Shown here piece by piece: positions 47,935-59,200 of a stretch of 64,000 nucleotides of DNA. The stretch's first letter is position 1. Each line of letters opens with the position of its first letter. A program made the position numbers and the translations under genes. The notes beneath the pieces were generated by a model. That model did no database searches. It was not told where the DNA came from and saw nothing but the letters and a program-made list of their open reading frames with translations. The DNA lies in assembly GCA_001466705.2 (NCBI GenBank), contig LATX02000068.1, forward strand, positions 248,001-312,000. Direction: 5' to 3'. The stretch comes from Moniliophthora roreri (lineage: Eukaryota; Basidiomycota; Agaricomycetes; Agaricales; Marasmiaceae).

Positions 47935-50102
47935 ATGAACAAGACATATGTCGACCAAGCAGTACAGACAGAGCCTCCTCGCCAATTTTCTCGCTCTAAT
48001 AAAAGTCTCAATATTCATCACGACCCCAACCCAGTCGCATACAATGGCCCGACTCGTTCCCAAAAACCTTCCCAGATGCAATACACTAAACCATCCCAAC
48101 TCAATACTGCTACCAAACGTGTCGTCTCTCTTCCAGAATCTTCCCCGCCTTTCAGGCTCAAACCCACAGGTGATCGCTACCGTGTCGCCTCCATGTCTGA
48201 AGCCGTCAAGGTCTCTCTAGCCGCCGACGATTCACTGTCCTCCGACTGTCTTGAAAGCTCGCTCTCTGTCGATTCCTCGCACTCATCGCTCAGAAAAATT
48301 GTCTCTCAACCTCACAGCTCTCTCCACAACTCATCATTCCCTCGAACTCCGTCCCCTCCTTCGTCTCCAGAATCCTCTATTATGATTATCGGTAATAACG
48401 TCGAAGTCTCGCATTCATTTTTGCGTCCTCAGCCTCAATACGATTTTGAAGAAGAACATTGTTCGTGCTTTTGCTCGTTGCTTCTTTCATTTAACTGAAA
48501 ATCGAACTTTTAAGGTTGGAATACATGGGCGAGTTCACCACCTAGGCCTATTCCAGCTTTACACGGACCGCTTTCTTTGCCTTATGCCCGTTGCCCCTCG
48601 TGAGTAGTTCTCTGTTGTACTGTGTATTGGGTTACTTACGGAGATTTAGCGGCGCGGAAGGAACGCTGGTTGAGGGTGAAGACCTGTCTCGCATGATTTG
48701 GGGACTACGTGAAGACGAAGCAGTTACCTGTGTACCCCGAAACGACTCGCCTCCTGAAAATGACTCACAAGAACGGTTCTTGTCAGACCAACTAGTTCTT
48801 TCGCGCCATCAGCAACAGTTTACCACCTCCAGTCTGGTTTCTAGTTCTCCCTCTATGCCTTCGCATCGCCATTTCTCTACTCTGCATACACCGCCGGAGC
48901 TTCCTGTTCCAAGAACCACATACGAAAACCGTCGAGATGATAGCCCAATTATCATACCGCCAACTACCCAGCAGCTGGAGAACTTCCTGGAGATTCATCG
49001 CGTATTGGAGCCCGTAGGCTCTAAACGCGTGGTGCCGAATACAGGGCTTGGTTTGGTTTGGCAGCTTAGTCACGCGAGGCTCAGCTCGCCTCAAGTCAGT
49101 GACTCGTCACCCCTGCAAGCCTCTACGCCTGCCTTCATTCCTACTAGATCGCTTCAGCACCCAGAATCTCAACGAACGAATCCAGAATCCAATCACGCTA
49201 GCATTAGTCGTGACAAACCGGCCGCTGCGATCGAACTTGCTACCGAATACATGATGCAGCAGAAGGCCAGAAATTCACTGCTCACCCCTCCCAATTCTAG
49301 TTCCACAACGTGGTCTCCATGCTTTGCCGACATGGCACATCCAAAATTCCTATATGTTCCTGAAGAACCGTTTTCATTTGAAGAACTTTGTGGATCCGTA
49401 TACGTTGACAAGGACATCATTTCAAATCATCAGCTTCAACGCCCTTTGGAGTCTCCACACCTACCACCAAGGTTCACCAATAGCTCGTCACTTCGCCGCC
49501 CCTTGCATTCTGTGAACCCGTCGAATATTTCTATCGATCAAGTACCGGCAAATAAGGCCCCTCCTTCGCCCGAATCTCCTGAAGTGAAGGGTACCACTAC
49601 TCGTTTGGGCGCCCAGCACCCTCGTTCCGTTCCATTCGCGCGTTTGCTGCAGCGTCGTCTTTCTGCCGTCCCTGAGGAAGCGGAGCCGGTTTCTACCAAT
49701 CTTGCTGCACGTGCTACTCAGAGCAGGCGCACTGGGTTTCAGAATGGCGCGCAGGCACCTAACAAGCCTTACTTTGCGCAAGCGATTCATAACCACCCTG
49801 ACGCTACCAACAAGCCAGCTTCCAATCCGGCCCCTTCCATTTCAAATCCAGGATCGCTTGAACACCGCATTCCTCGTTCTGTTTCGGAAATGCCTACGTT
49901 TAACCCTCCGAAACGTTTGAATATTGATACGACCCTGAGTATTCCTCTGCACCAGCAGGTTGACGACGTCTCAATCGATAAATGCGGCAGCAAGGAGAAC
50001 ACCTCTTCATCCAAGGTTGGAGATAAGACGAATGCTGCTGTCAGGAGGCGAGGAAGGAACCGTCCAAAGAAAGTGACGTCAAAAGGCGAGACCACTACTT
50101 AG
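47935..50102 (+). CDS. Uncharacterised Ser/Pro-rich protein
   Basis: I do not recognise this protein. The ATG at 47935 opens MNKTYVDQAVQTEPPRQFSR. The first exon is Ser-rich and ends in FLRPQPQYDFEEEH. Two introns (donor gttcgtgc, then gtgagtag) join it through CWNTWASSPPRPIPALHGPL and PYARCPS to GAEGTLVEGEDLSRMIWGLR. The long last exon is Ser/Pro-rich and probably disordered, with conserved-looking short blocks such as LEIHRVLEPVGSKRV, YVPEEPFSFEELCGSVYVD and SVPFARLLQRRLSAVPEE. It ends with a basic stretch RRRGRNRPKKVTSKGE. Roughly 690 residues. The pattern of islands in disorder suggests a regulatory or scaffold protein; this is inference only. Confidence 0.7.
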
Positions 50103-50572
50103 GCTTCAAGCTTGTTCACCAGCTCTCCATAGAATCTACCATTAGAGGGACAATGTATTAGTAATGTTGAATGGTCCATCCGCTGGTCCACGATTCAAAG
50201 ACGGCAAAGCGATATCTTCGTTATCTCCTTAGTCACCGACTCTTGTACCTCACATTTACCTGATATGGCAGCAAAAAGGCTCAAAATGTTTCGACACTTG
50301 AATTCGGGAAGAAAGGCTCCTAGCCAACGACCCGTGAAAGGTGTTGCAAAACGCTCGTTTAGTCATCGATAAAAGCTTCGTCAGACGACGGCTATGCGAC
50401 ACATTGAATTTCGGGTTTCAGTGACTCCAAGCTTCAAGAGTCGAGATCCGCCCCATCCCAAATTTCCAACTCAAGCCAACTCAAGACGATGCAGTGCTGA
50501 GTCCAGGGGATATAAAATTCTGTCTTCCCGACCTGGGCCCGGCTGCTTCAAACCCCCCGATTCTCTTCCCTC
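50103..50572. other. Promoter region of the first Zn2Cys6 paralog
   Basis: This 470-base gap separates two plus-strand genes. Apart from a TATA-like box at 50511 I saw nothing distinctive. Confidence 0.45.
50511..50517 (+). promoter_or_regulatory. TATA-like box before the first Zn2Cys6 paralog
   Basis: The sequence tataaaa lies 62 bases before the ATG at 50573 and fits a core promoter TATA box. This is inferred from sequence and position only. Confidence 0.45.
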
Positions 50573-53500
50573 ATGTCCGACACCGATAGCCATCGTCCAA
50601 TGAGGGGAGGCTGGAAGAAAAGGCGATTACCTGGATCATGCGACGCTTGTAGTGAGCATAACTGTGTTCGTTGACGTACTGCTACGTATCTCATTTTCTT
50701 GAATAGGGAGGTATGTTCATCATTTACAGGTTTTCATTTGCATCGTCTAAGGATTTTGGGTTCTTGATGTTTAGGAAAAAAGGTGAGTGACATCCCCCAA
50801 TGTTGTCTGCTATGAAGAGCTAAAGCCGCGTAGTTAGATGTGGGTATCTCCAGTTCTGGACTTGAACCTTTCAGAATTCACACACCCAGTAGGCGACAGT
50901 GCAAACATGCCGAATAATCAGTGCACGAATTGCTTGGCATTCAATCTTCCATGTACTCACAATGAGCCAACCAAGGTAATCCCCGCTGTACATTCACTTG
51001 AGCATTCATTCTTACCTGCACCTATCTCGCAGCGACGCGGGCCAAAGAGTCCGTATGTGGAAAAATTAGAGAAACGCATCGAGGGTCTGGAAACAGTTAT
51101 TCGGAAGGTATGTAGCACCATACTATTGCTCATGCGTTTCGTTCACATTTCACGTCTCCTCGGTTCTCTCCTCAGTTCACTTTCGAGGATATAGGGAAGC
51201 AGGACAAAAACGGCCTTAAGAGTCCCACTCCTATCCTAAGCAATCTCCTCACAGGCCCTAGACAGGTGCCCTGTTCATTCAACTCAAATCCACCGAGTAT
51301 ACGTGACGATGACGAAGATGACTTCAGTCACCTTGAACTTTCGCGTCAAATGTCTAATCTATCCTGTGGCTCTGCTAGCGCCATGTGCAATTTCTGGGGA
51401 CCAGCGAGCGGGTTCAAGCTATTGGCAGGTGCACATGGCGTAAAGACCGAATATACGGGAACAGAATCTTTCAATGAACGACATTTTAAGCGTCGGATAT
51501 ACTGGGAGCCCCATCCCGTAGGTCCTTTCCATCTCAAATTATTGCACGGCTGATAAGTCCATACAGTGGGATATTGATTTTCTCCGTCATAATGAACCTC
51601 ACTACGTTTTCCCTGAGGACGATCTTTTGATGACGCTAGTCTCTCTGTATTTCTTACAAGTTAATTGCTACTTTCCTGTTATACACGCTCCTACATTCAA
51701 GAAGCAAGTGGCCGACGGTCTTCACCTCCGGAATTCTAAATTTGGAGGTGTGGTCTTGGCTGTCTGCGCGCTTGGAGCAAGATTTTCCAGCGATCCTCGC
51801 GTTCTCGTAGATTTGGAAAAGGAGACATCCGCTGGGTGGCAATACTTCTTGCAAGTGAAGATCATTAATGGAACCAGGATGCTCGCCGAGTCTCCAACGC
51901 TACACGATTTGCAGTATTGCTGTGTGCGTATGTTAGACTTGCAGAAACTGAATTGTTAATGATTTTATTCAGTTGGCAGTACTATTCTTATGCAGCACCT
52001 CGCTTGCTAAAACTGTATGGATTATGGTGGGAATAGGCAGGTCCTTCAATGGCATATCAATCACTCAGTGCGCTGACTCTTATTCCACAGGGATTCGTGC
52101 TGCAGAAGAGCTTGGTCTACATCGTCGCATGCCTGAAGGAGTGAAGTTGACCCCAGAATACGAGCAGCTCAAACGCGCGTTCTGGTGAGTTCCGCCGTCT
52201 AATTACACAACCTTCTGCTTACAATCTGCAGGGTCTTGGTCGTTATGGACCGAATGGTCAGTAATTTCTCTGGTCGCCCAAATGCTATCCGAGAAGACGA
52301 GTAGGTGGCCAGACAGAATGACGAACTCTTTTGAATTTTGAGTTTACAGGTTCGACCAGGAGTTACCAGTTGATGTCGAGGACGAATTTTGGGATGAAGG
52401 CTTCCAACAGCCGCCTGACAAACCTTCATCCATTTCATGCTTCATTTCCTATATCAAGCTAACCGAAATCTTGGCCTTCGCGCTTGTAACTTTATTCCCA
52501 ACCAAGAAGTCAAGACTCATGTTCGGGCTTAGTGGGAATGGGTGGCAGGAAAGAATCACGGAGGAGCTGGACTCGTCTTTGAATAATTGGATCAGCACCA
52601 TACCAGATCACTGTGGGTTTCAGGTGGAAGTTTACATTCGCCATGATGTCTAATAGATGGTTTTCTGCAGTGCGTTGGGACCCCGATCGCGAGGACACCC
52701 TTTTCTTCGATCAATCGGCCTTCCTCCATGCCAATTACTACAACGTACAGATTCAAATACATCGGGCCTTCATGCAGAAACCGTCGCCTTTAATGCTTCC
52801 TTCACTCGCAATCTGTACAAACGCTGCACGCTCGTGCATTAACCTGCTGCATCGTCAATTTGAGCGAGGACAGATGAACGCTCTTCCTCACTCCAGTGTG
52901 AGCTCCTTTAATATATTCTGAGCGATGTCAAGCTCACGGCCTTGGTGACCAGCATGTATTGTTTTCGGCAGGCACAATCCTATTGATGAACATATGGAGC
53001 AGCAAGCGCGCTGGGTTCAGAATTGATACTCAGAGGGAGGTCACGGATGTCATGAAGATACTCACAATTATGAGCAAATATGACAGCCGGTAAGTGCTTT
53101 GTATTGTTTTTTATTCGTGGCTTTTGGTTTAGCCTCTAGTGTAGCTGGGTTTTTGCCGCAAAACTCAAGTAAGTGCTATTTACTTATATTTGTCTACCTT
53201 GCAAGCTCAACCTATCCAGGGATATTTTATATGAACTTGCAAGAGGTCTCCCTTACTTCCGGGAGAATCTTAACGACTACACACCCTACGAGACACCAAC
53301 GACCGCCACCCAACCGCATCCATTCTTGAATAGTGTTGCCGAGGAGCGGGAGACCGCATCCGACTCTACTGCCTTTTCCGATCCATGGTATCCTTATTCA
53401 TGGCAAAGAATGCCCGCAGATAACATACCTCCTTTACCACTTTCTAGTGCAGAATTGGGAAGTCAGCCAATTGGATTAGAGATCCCCAAGTCGAACGGCA

Positions 53501-53818
53501 ATACTCCGCGAAGAACAAACCAAGCGCCATCCGAGTCAGCGAGGGCCATAGCCTTCGTTGCACTCAGTCCAATGACCGATCCTTCTCTAGCTGCAGCTTA
53601 CTACAATAAACAGTCATTCAACAAGCAGGATGACGAGGAATATGACACGGCATTGCGGGACTTGCCCGAATCTACAATGTGGACAACTGCGCCGTCTGCG
53701 CTAAAGTAAGTCGGTCTCAATAAAATCTTCCTACGCCGTATGTTCATGTACCTGACCAAGTGTCGACGCGTGGGATGACTTCGTCGGAAATCATTTACAT
53801 ATCATGACGACGAGCTAG
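50573..53818 (+). CDS. Zn2Cys6 transcription factor with fungal_trans domain, paralog 1
   Basis: The ATG at 50573 gives MSDTDSHRPMRGGWKKRRLP and GSCDAC. Exons 50573-50651, 50707-50710, 50775-50782, 50834-50839 and 50893 onward assemble a perfect CX2CX6CX9CX2CX6C zinc cluster with RRKKVRCDS in its first loop. A linker and short coiled coil follow (RRGPKSPYVEKLEKRIEGLE). The fungal_trans region is clear: HYVFPEDDLLMTLVSLYFLQ, KFGGVVLAVCALGARFSSDP, IRAAEELGLHRRMPEGVKLT, WVLVVMDRMVSNFSGRPNAI and LDSSLNNWISTIPDH. An intron at 52037-52090 has a GC donor. The tail MWTTAPSAL is spliced to NVDAWDDFVGNHLHIMTTS, stop at 53816-53818. Roughly 770 residues. Targets are unknown; it converges on the methylcitrate dehydratase gene. 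Confidence 0.88.
50707..50710 (+). other. 4-base microexon, paralog 1
   Basis: The exon reads ggag, between acceptor gaatag and donor gtatgt. It supplies most of two Arg codons right after the second cluster cysteine. Confidence 0.75.
50775..50782 (+). other. 8-base microexon, paralog 1
   Basis: The exon reads gaaaaaag, between acceptor atgtttag and donor gtgagt. It completes Arg and encodes Lys-Lys plus the first base of Val. Confidence 0.75.
50834..50839 (+). other. 6-base microexon, paralog 1
   Basis: The exon reads ttagat, between acceptor gcgtag and donor gtgggt. It encodes the rest of Val, then Arg and the first base of the third zinc-binding Cys. Confidence 0.75.
52037..52090 (+). 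other. GC-AG intron in paralog 1
   Basis: The 54-base intron starts gcaggt and ends tccacag, joining VWIMVGIG to IRAAEELG. The same position in paralog 2 (after LIGIA) has a normal GT donor, gtgatt. Confidence 0.65.
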
Positions 53819-53945
53819 TAGTCTCTTTCACTTTCACAGTGTATTCTCAGTGTATTATTACTTGAATAACTGTATCATATGCCATCCATATATACACGAC
53901 ACGCCGTTGAAGTCAATTGATTCCATTAGAATTACAGCGGTACAT

Positions 53946-55898
53946 CTAAGCCTTGACAAAAAGGTCAGTAAACTTGTCGACGGGCATCTTGGAGAGTGAT
54001 GGCGCGTCAGTAACAATGTCAAGGATCCTAAAAGGCGGGTGCATATCAGATATATGACATCAATTTATCAGAAGGCGCCACGTACTTCTTTTGGTGGTCG
54101 GCGTCAAAATGGTATGAGATGTGTCTAAGGTAGGCAGACTGAATGAGAAGAATGCGAGGAAAGCAGCAAAGGAAGCGCACCGTTTGAACTTGTTCATCAA
54201 GAGAGGAGTGCCCTCAGCCCTTCTCCTCTTGTGGCCGACAGGGTATTCGACTTCAACCTCATCAAGAACGGTGCCGTCATTCAACTCAACGAGGAGGGCA
54301 TTTCCAATAGAGCGCTTGCTAGGTTCGTGATAGTCTGTGCTGAAGCGCTTGTCTTCAACGCAGAATATCTTGGCGCGCAAAGCATCGATCCTGGGGTCAG
54401 CAGCAGAAGCATCAGTGCTACAAAAGCGCGTGAGGTTCTAGGGACTTTGAGACATAGAATGCCAACACACTAGCTTTCTGAGGTCAATTCACCGAAAATG
54501 AGAGGGTAAGCAACCATGTAATTGATAGCGTGGCTGCGGAGAGAATTAATGAGAGAAATCACAATATGATGACCCGGCACTCACTCTCTGTCTGCAAAGT
54601 TGTCCAAGGGTCCCTGCTTGTCGATGATGCGAATAGCGGCCTCCTGCGTCCTGATTCTGACGCTCTTGATGTCGTCGGAAGTCTTGCCCATCTCTTTCAA
54701 TTTGGCATGGACGATGTGAGCAGCCTCCACGGCGGTCTGTGCATGGAACTCGGCGGGATAGGAGATCTTGAAGAGGACATTCTCCATAATGTATGATCCG
54801 TAAGGGACTTGGAACTCAAATTGCTTGCCCTAAAGTAGGAAAACTCAGCGTGAAGCTTTTAAATGATTAACGGACGAACACTCGCCTTGAAAAGAACATC
54901 GTAGAAGCCCCAGGTCTTAGCGGTCAACACGGAAGGCATACCCTTCTCTCCTTTCTTGACGAGTAAGGCAAGGTTTACGGCACGCGAACAAGCATCACCA
55001 GCAGCCCAGGACTTTTTCGGAACGGTGTTCGGAGCGTGACGGTAGGTACGAAGGGATTGGCCATCGACCCAAGCTTGGGAAATAGCATCAATGGTTTGAT
55101 CTCGGTTAAGGCCAAGCAGTTTGGAGACGACGGCAGTGGAAGCGACCTTGACCAACACGACGTGATCCAGACCAACGCGGTTGAAGGAGTTGAGCAGGGC
55201 AAGGCAACCTTGGATCTCGTGCGCCTTGATCATCGACTCTAGGATATCGCGCACCGTCAAAGGTTGACCTTGGCGGGCCAAGTGGTCGGCGACAGCCAGG
55301 ATGGCACCCAAGTTGTCAGAAGGATGGCCCCCTGCAATTTCAAGTAAGTATCAGACGTGAATAACATACAAGTACGTTACATTCTGCGGCCAGGAAGCAG
55401 TCATTGAAATCGAGCCAACGGATGATGGTTCCAATATTGAACGCTCCACGGATGGGATCGAGCTGATAATTCGTCCCAGGCACCTTGGTACCTAATTCGA
55501 AATTAGGTCTTTCCAGTTACTTGAAAGGCTTTCTGCTCACCATTGGGTACAATAGTTCCCTCCACGACAGGCCCGAGAAGTTTGGTGCACTCCGGGAACC
55601 TCAAGCCCTCCAAACCACAACCGATGGTGTCAATCAAGCAGAGTCTGGCTGTTTCGAAAGCAAGATTGGAGTCAATCTTGTAGTTGTGGATGTAATCTGC
55701 GATATCCTGAAGAACCTTGTCTGCTTCGGGGCGAACTGCAGACTCTCCGTGGTAGAGGGACATGCTTCGTGTATAAAACGCGGGGATGACGGTTCGAGAT
55801 GAAATTGATAAGGGTTTTTGAAGATAAGAGAATTTCCGATGACCGGCACGAGGCAAATGGCCAAAGGAGAGTGCAGCACGAGAGACTCTGCCCAACAT
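53946..55898 (-). CDS. Mitochondrial 2-methylcitrate dehydratase (PrpD/MmgE family)
   Basis: The enzyme dehydrates 2-methylcitrate in the methylcitrate cycle that clears propionyl-CoA. The ATG at 55896-55898 opens [20 protein letters not shown], an Arg/Ser-rich presequence for mitochondria. PrpD landmarks follow: [40 protein letters not shown] and [20 protein letters not shown] joined over an intron. Next are [60 protein letters not shown] and [20 protein letters not shown]. The end is [16 protein letters not shown] with a stop at 53946-53948. About 550 residues, full length. It is enclosed by the two Zn2Cys6 paralogs: convergent with the first, divergent from the second (331 bases). Confidence 0.93.
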
Positions 55899-56229
55899 TT
55901 TGGAAGACACACAAAGACAAAAAAGAAAAGGCTTTGGATTTTTACCCCGTCTCCCTAACCATATCACCGGCTTCACAGTTGCCCGGCCGACCTCCACCGA
56001 ATCCTTCCGCCTTCAGTTCAAATCCAAAGAGCCCAAGCAAAGTTTTTTGAAATCTGTTACTCGGAAAAGCGGAACTTGCATACAGGTGTCAAGGTTCAAA
56101 TTCATTTCCGCTCGACAGGATCAATAGCACTGGAGCTCGGCGGTGCCGCAATGATTCGCAAGCGTCCGGCGGATTGACCAATATTCCATTCCAATTCTTA
56201 AACCACGAACATCAACTCCTTGAACGTTC
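55899..56229. other. Shared divergent promoter of prpD and paralog 2
   Basis: This 331-base region lies between the divergent starts of the methylcitrate dehydratase and the second Zn2Cys6 factor. No recognised operator was found by eye, but co-regulation is possible. Confidence 0.5.
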
Positions 56230-59200
56230 ATGGATATCTCAGATGGCGAGGAAACACCAACCATGCAGAAAGGATGGAAGAAAAGGCGTCTGCAGGTAGT
56301 GTTGAAATAACACCTTTTGACGCTCCAGCGACTGACTCAGTATTCAGGGAGCCTGCGATACTTGTAGTATGTATTCGACTTTCCTTCACAGATTGGTTCT
56401 AATCCAACTCATTGTTATTATCTCGGCAATTAACCTTCAGGGAGGCGAGTTGTCTAAATTTCTCAAGCTTTTCATCATTGAAATATTTGTGCAGGAAAAA
56501 GAGTGAGTATAAGAGTTTTGCCAAGTGAATCTCGTTGACACGAGATCTTTAGTTCGTTGTGAGTCTTCCGGACCAACTTTGGAGTAGTCAGTGGTATTGA
56601 CAAGCCCCATAATTTAGGTGATAGCGCTACCATGCCCGATAACCAGTGCTCGAACTGTCTTGCTTTCAATGTACCGTGCAAACATTCAGAGCCAACGAAG
56701 GTCGCATCTTTCTCCTGCTTGTAATTGCATCTGGTTCTGATCTAGACTCGTGTTTTTGCAGAAGCGTGGCCCGAAAAGTCCATACGTTGAAAATTTGGAG
56801 AAGCGTCTCAAAAGCATGGAGGAGTTAATACAGAAGGTGTGTAACGCCATGAACTCTAATCTAAACGATGTTCAAGAGTTTACATCCAGTTTTCCCCCGA
56901 CTTCAACCTGGAAGAATTTGGGAATCAACAATCAGAATCTCTTGTGAAAGAGCTGAGTCCACTAACGAGCACAATTCGTCCGACAAATGTCCCCTCTTCG
57001 GGTCAGCGTCAGGCTGCTTCACTTCCTTCTCTTGATCAAGGTGAGGAGGAGGAAGAAGAGGACGATTTCTCTCATATCGAGGTCGCGCGGCACATGAAGA
57101 AATTGTCTCTCAAAGTGGAAGAAGACAACTTCTTCGGTCCATCGAGTAGCTTTAGACTTGTACACAACGCTCATAACCAAAAATTGGACTTCACCGGGAG
57201 GCCGTTTGATGCGCTGCAGTTCAAGCGCCCCGTATTTTGGGAACCGCAACCGGTGAGCTGCTCGAAGCCATTCCTTTGAGGTACCAGCCTTATGTCTATC
57301 TCTAGTGGGAGCTTTTGGCTCTGTCTAGCGACAAGGCAGCATACGTTTTCCCAGAAAACGATCTCTTGGTTTCTCTGATTTCCTTGTACTTCTCTCAAGT
57401 TAACTCTTATCTCCCCCTGGTGCACGCGCCGACATTCAAGCGGAACATCTGTGAAGGCCTGCACTACAGGGATCATAAGTTCGGAGGCATGGTACTAGCC
57501 ATGTGCGCCTTAGCATCTCGATATTCTGACGATCCTCGAGTTTTCGAAGATCCTCAGATATTGACATCGGCGGGTTGGAAATATTTTAAGCAAGTCAAGA
57601 CCTTGTCAGGAATGACCATCGATATGCCCACACTTTACGACCTACAGACTTTTTGCGTGCGTTAGTCAAGCAGGCGTCGTATGTAAAATCTAACGAAAGC
57701 TTGTCCAGCTTGCGACCTTCTACCTTAGCGGAAGTTCTTTCCCTCAGGCATCGTGGGCCCTCATAGGCATAGGTGATTTTGAGTGGTTGTTTTGTTGAAT
57801 CAATGCTTATACTGTATAGCCATTCGCTTTGCTGAAGAGCTCGGTTATCACCGGCGGAAGCCAGACGGTGTCAAACTCACACCTGAAATCGAGCAACAGA
57901 AACGCGTTTTCTGGTGAGTCTTTCAACATAGGTATTTTGTGGAATCCCCGCTGACTTCTGGTCTAGGGTTCTGGTTAGTATGGATCGAATGATAAGCAAT
58001 TTCACCGGTCGACCTTCTGCAATTCGTGAAGAAGAGTACGTATAACCCTATTTATCTGCAGATACACTGAATCTCTCTACAGTTACGATCAAGACATGCC
58101 AGTCGATTGTGATGACGAATATTGGGAAAATACTGACCCTAGTCTGGAATTCAAACAACCACCGAATAAACCCTCATCTGTGTCGTGTTTCATTTGCCAA
58201 ATCAAGCTATGTGAGATACTTGGCTTTGCCTTACGGACCTTGTTCCCCACAAAGAAGTCGAAGACCATCCTTGGACTTGTTGGCAATGATTGGGAGCAGA
58301 AGGTCATATCGGAGTTGGATTCATCCTTGAACAACTGGATCAACAACATTCCAGATCATCGTAAGTCCGTCCTCTTTCTTTTATGCATTAAATGCTTATA
58401 CAACCTTGACGTTCTTAGTACGTTGGAATACTAAGCAGGAAAACACGCTCTTCTTTAATCAGTCTGCATTCCTGCATGCTACCTACTACAACGTGCAGAT
58501 TCAAGTTCACCGGCCGTTCATCCAGAAGCCATCGGCGTTAATGTTTCCTTCGCTAGCAATATGCACCAATGCGGCAAGGTCATGTATCAACGTCTTGCAC
58601 CGTCATTCCGAATCCAAGAGAGGCGTTCTCGCTTTACCTCACATCTTCGTGCGTCTTGTCATGAACTCTGCATCGCCCACGGTATTGACGGGCATCAGTT
58701 TGCCGGCTTCGCTGCTGGTGTTATTCTTTTGACAAATATTTGGAGCAGCAAGCGAACTGGAATCAAATTCGACCAAAAAAGGGAGCTCGCGGATGTTGCA
58801 AAGGCTATGGGTGTTATGACCAGACTTGAAACACGGTTTGTACCGGTGTTCAGTCCATTGCGTCTACTAACAAAACTTCAGATGGGTTGGTGCCGGAAAG
58901 TTTACGTTCGTCCAGTATTAAGTTTGATTGCCTGTCAGCTATTAACAGTCCACACATCATATAGGGACATTATATGTGAGCTTGCGCGCGGCCTCGACGG
59001 GACGGATCCATGCGAGGTGCAAAACTCCCAAACTCCCACCATGAACGGCACTACTCCTTGCGCTGCTAAGGGTTCGCGCGATTCGTCAAGTTATGTCGCT
59101 CAACCAGTGACTCAGCCAGTTACCCCCGACTCTGATTCCAATTCTGAACGGCGGGTGTCAACAGATTCCCCGCCCTCGATTCCGTTCAGCAGCGAAGAGT

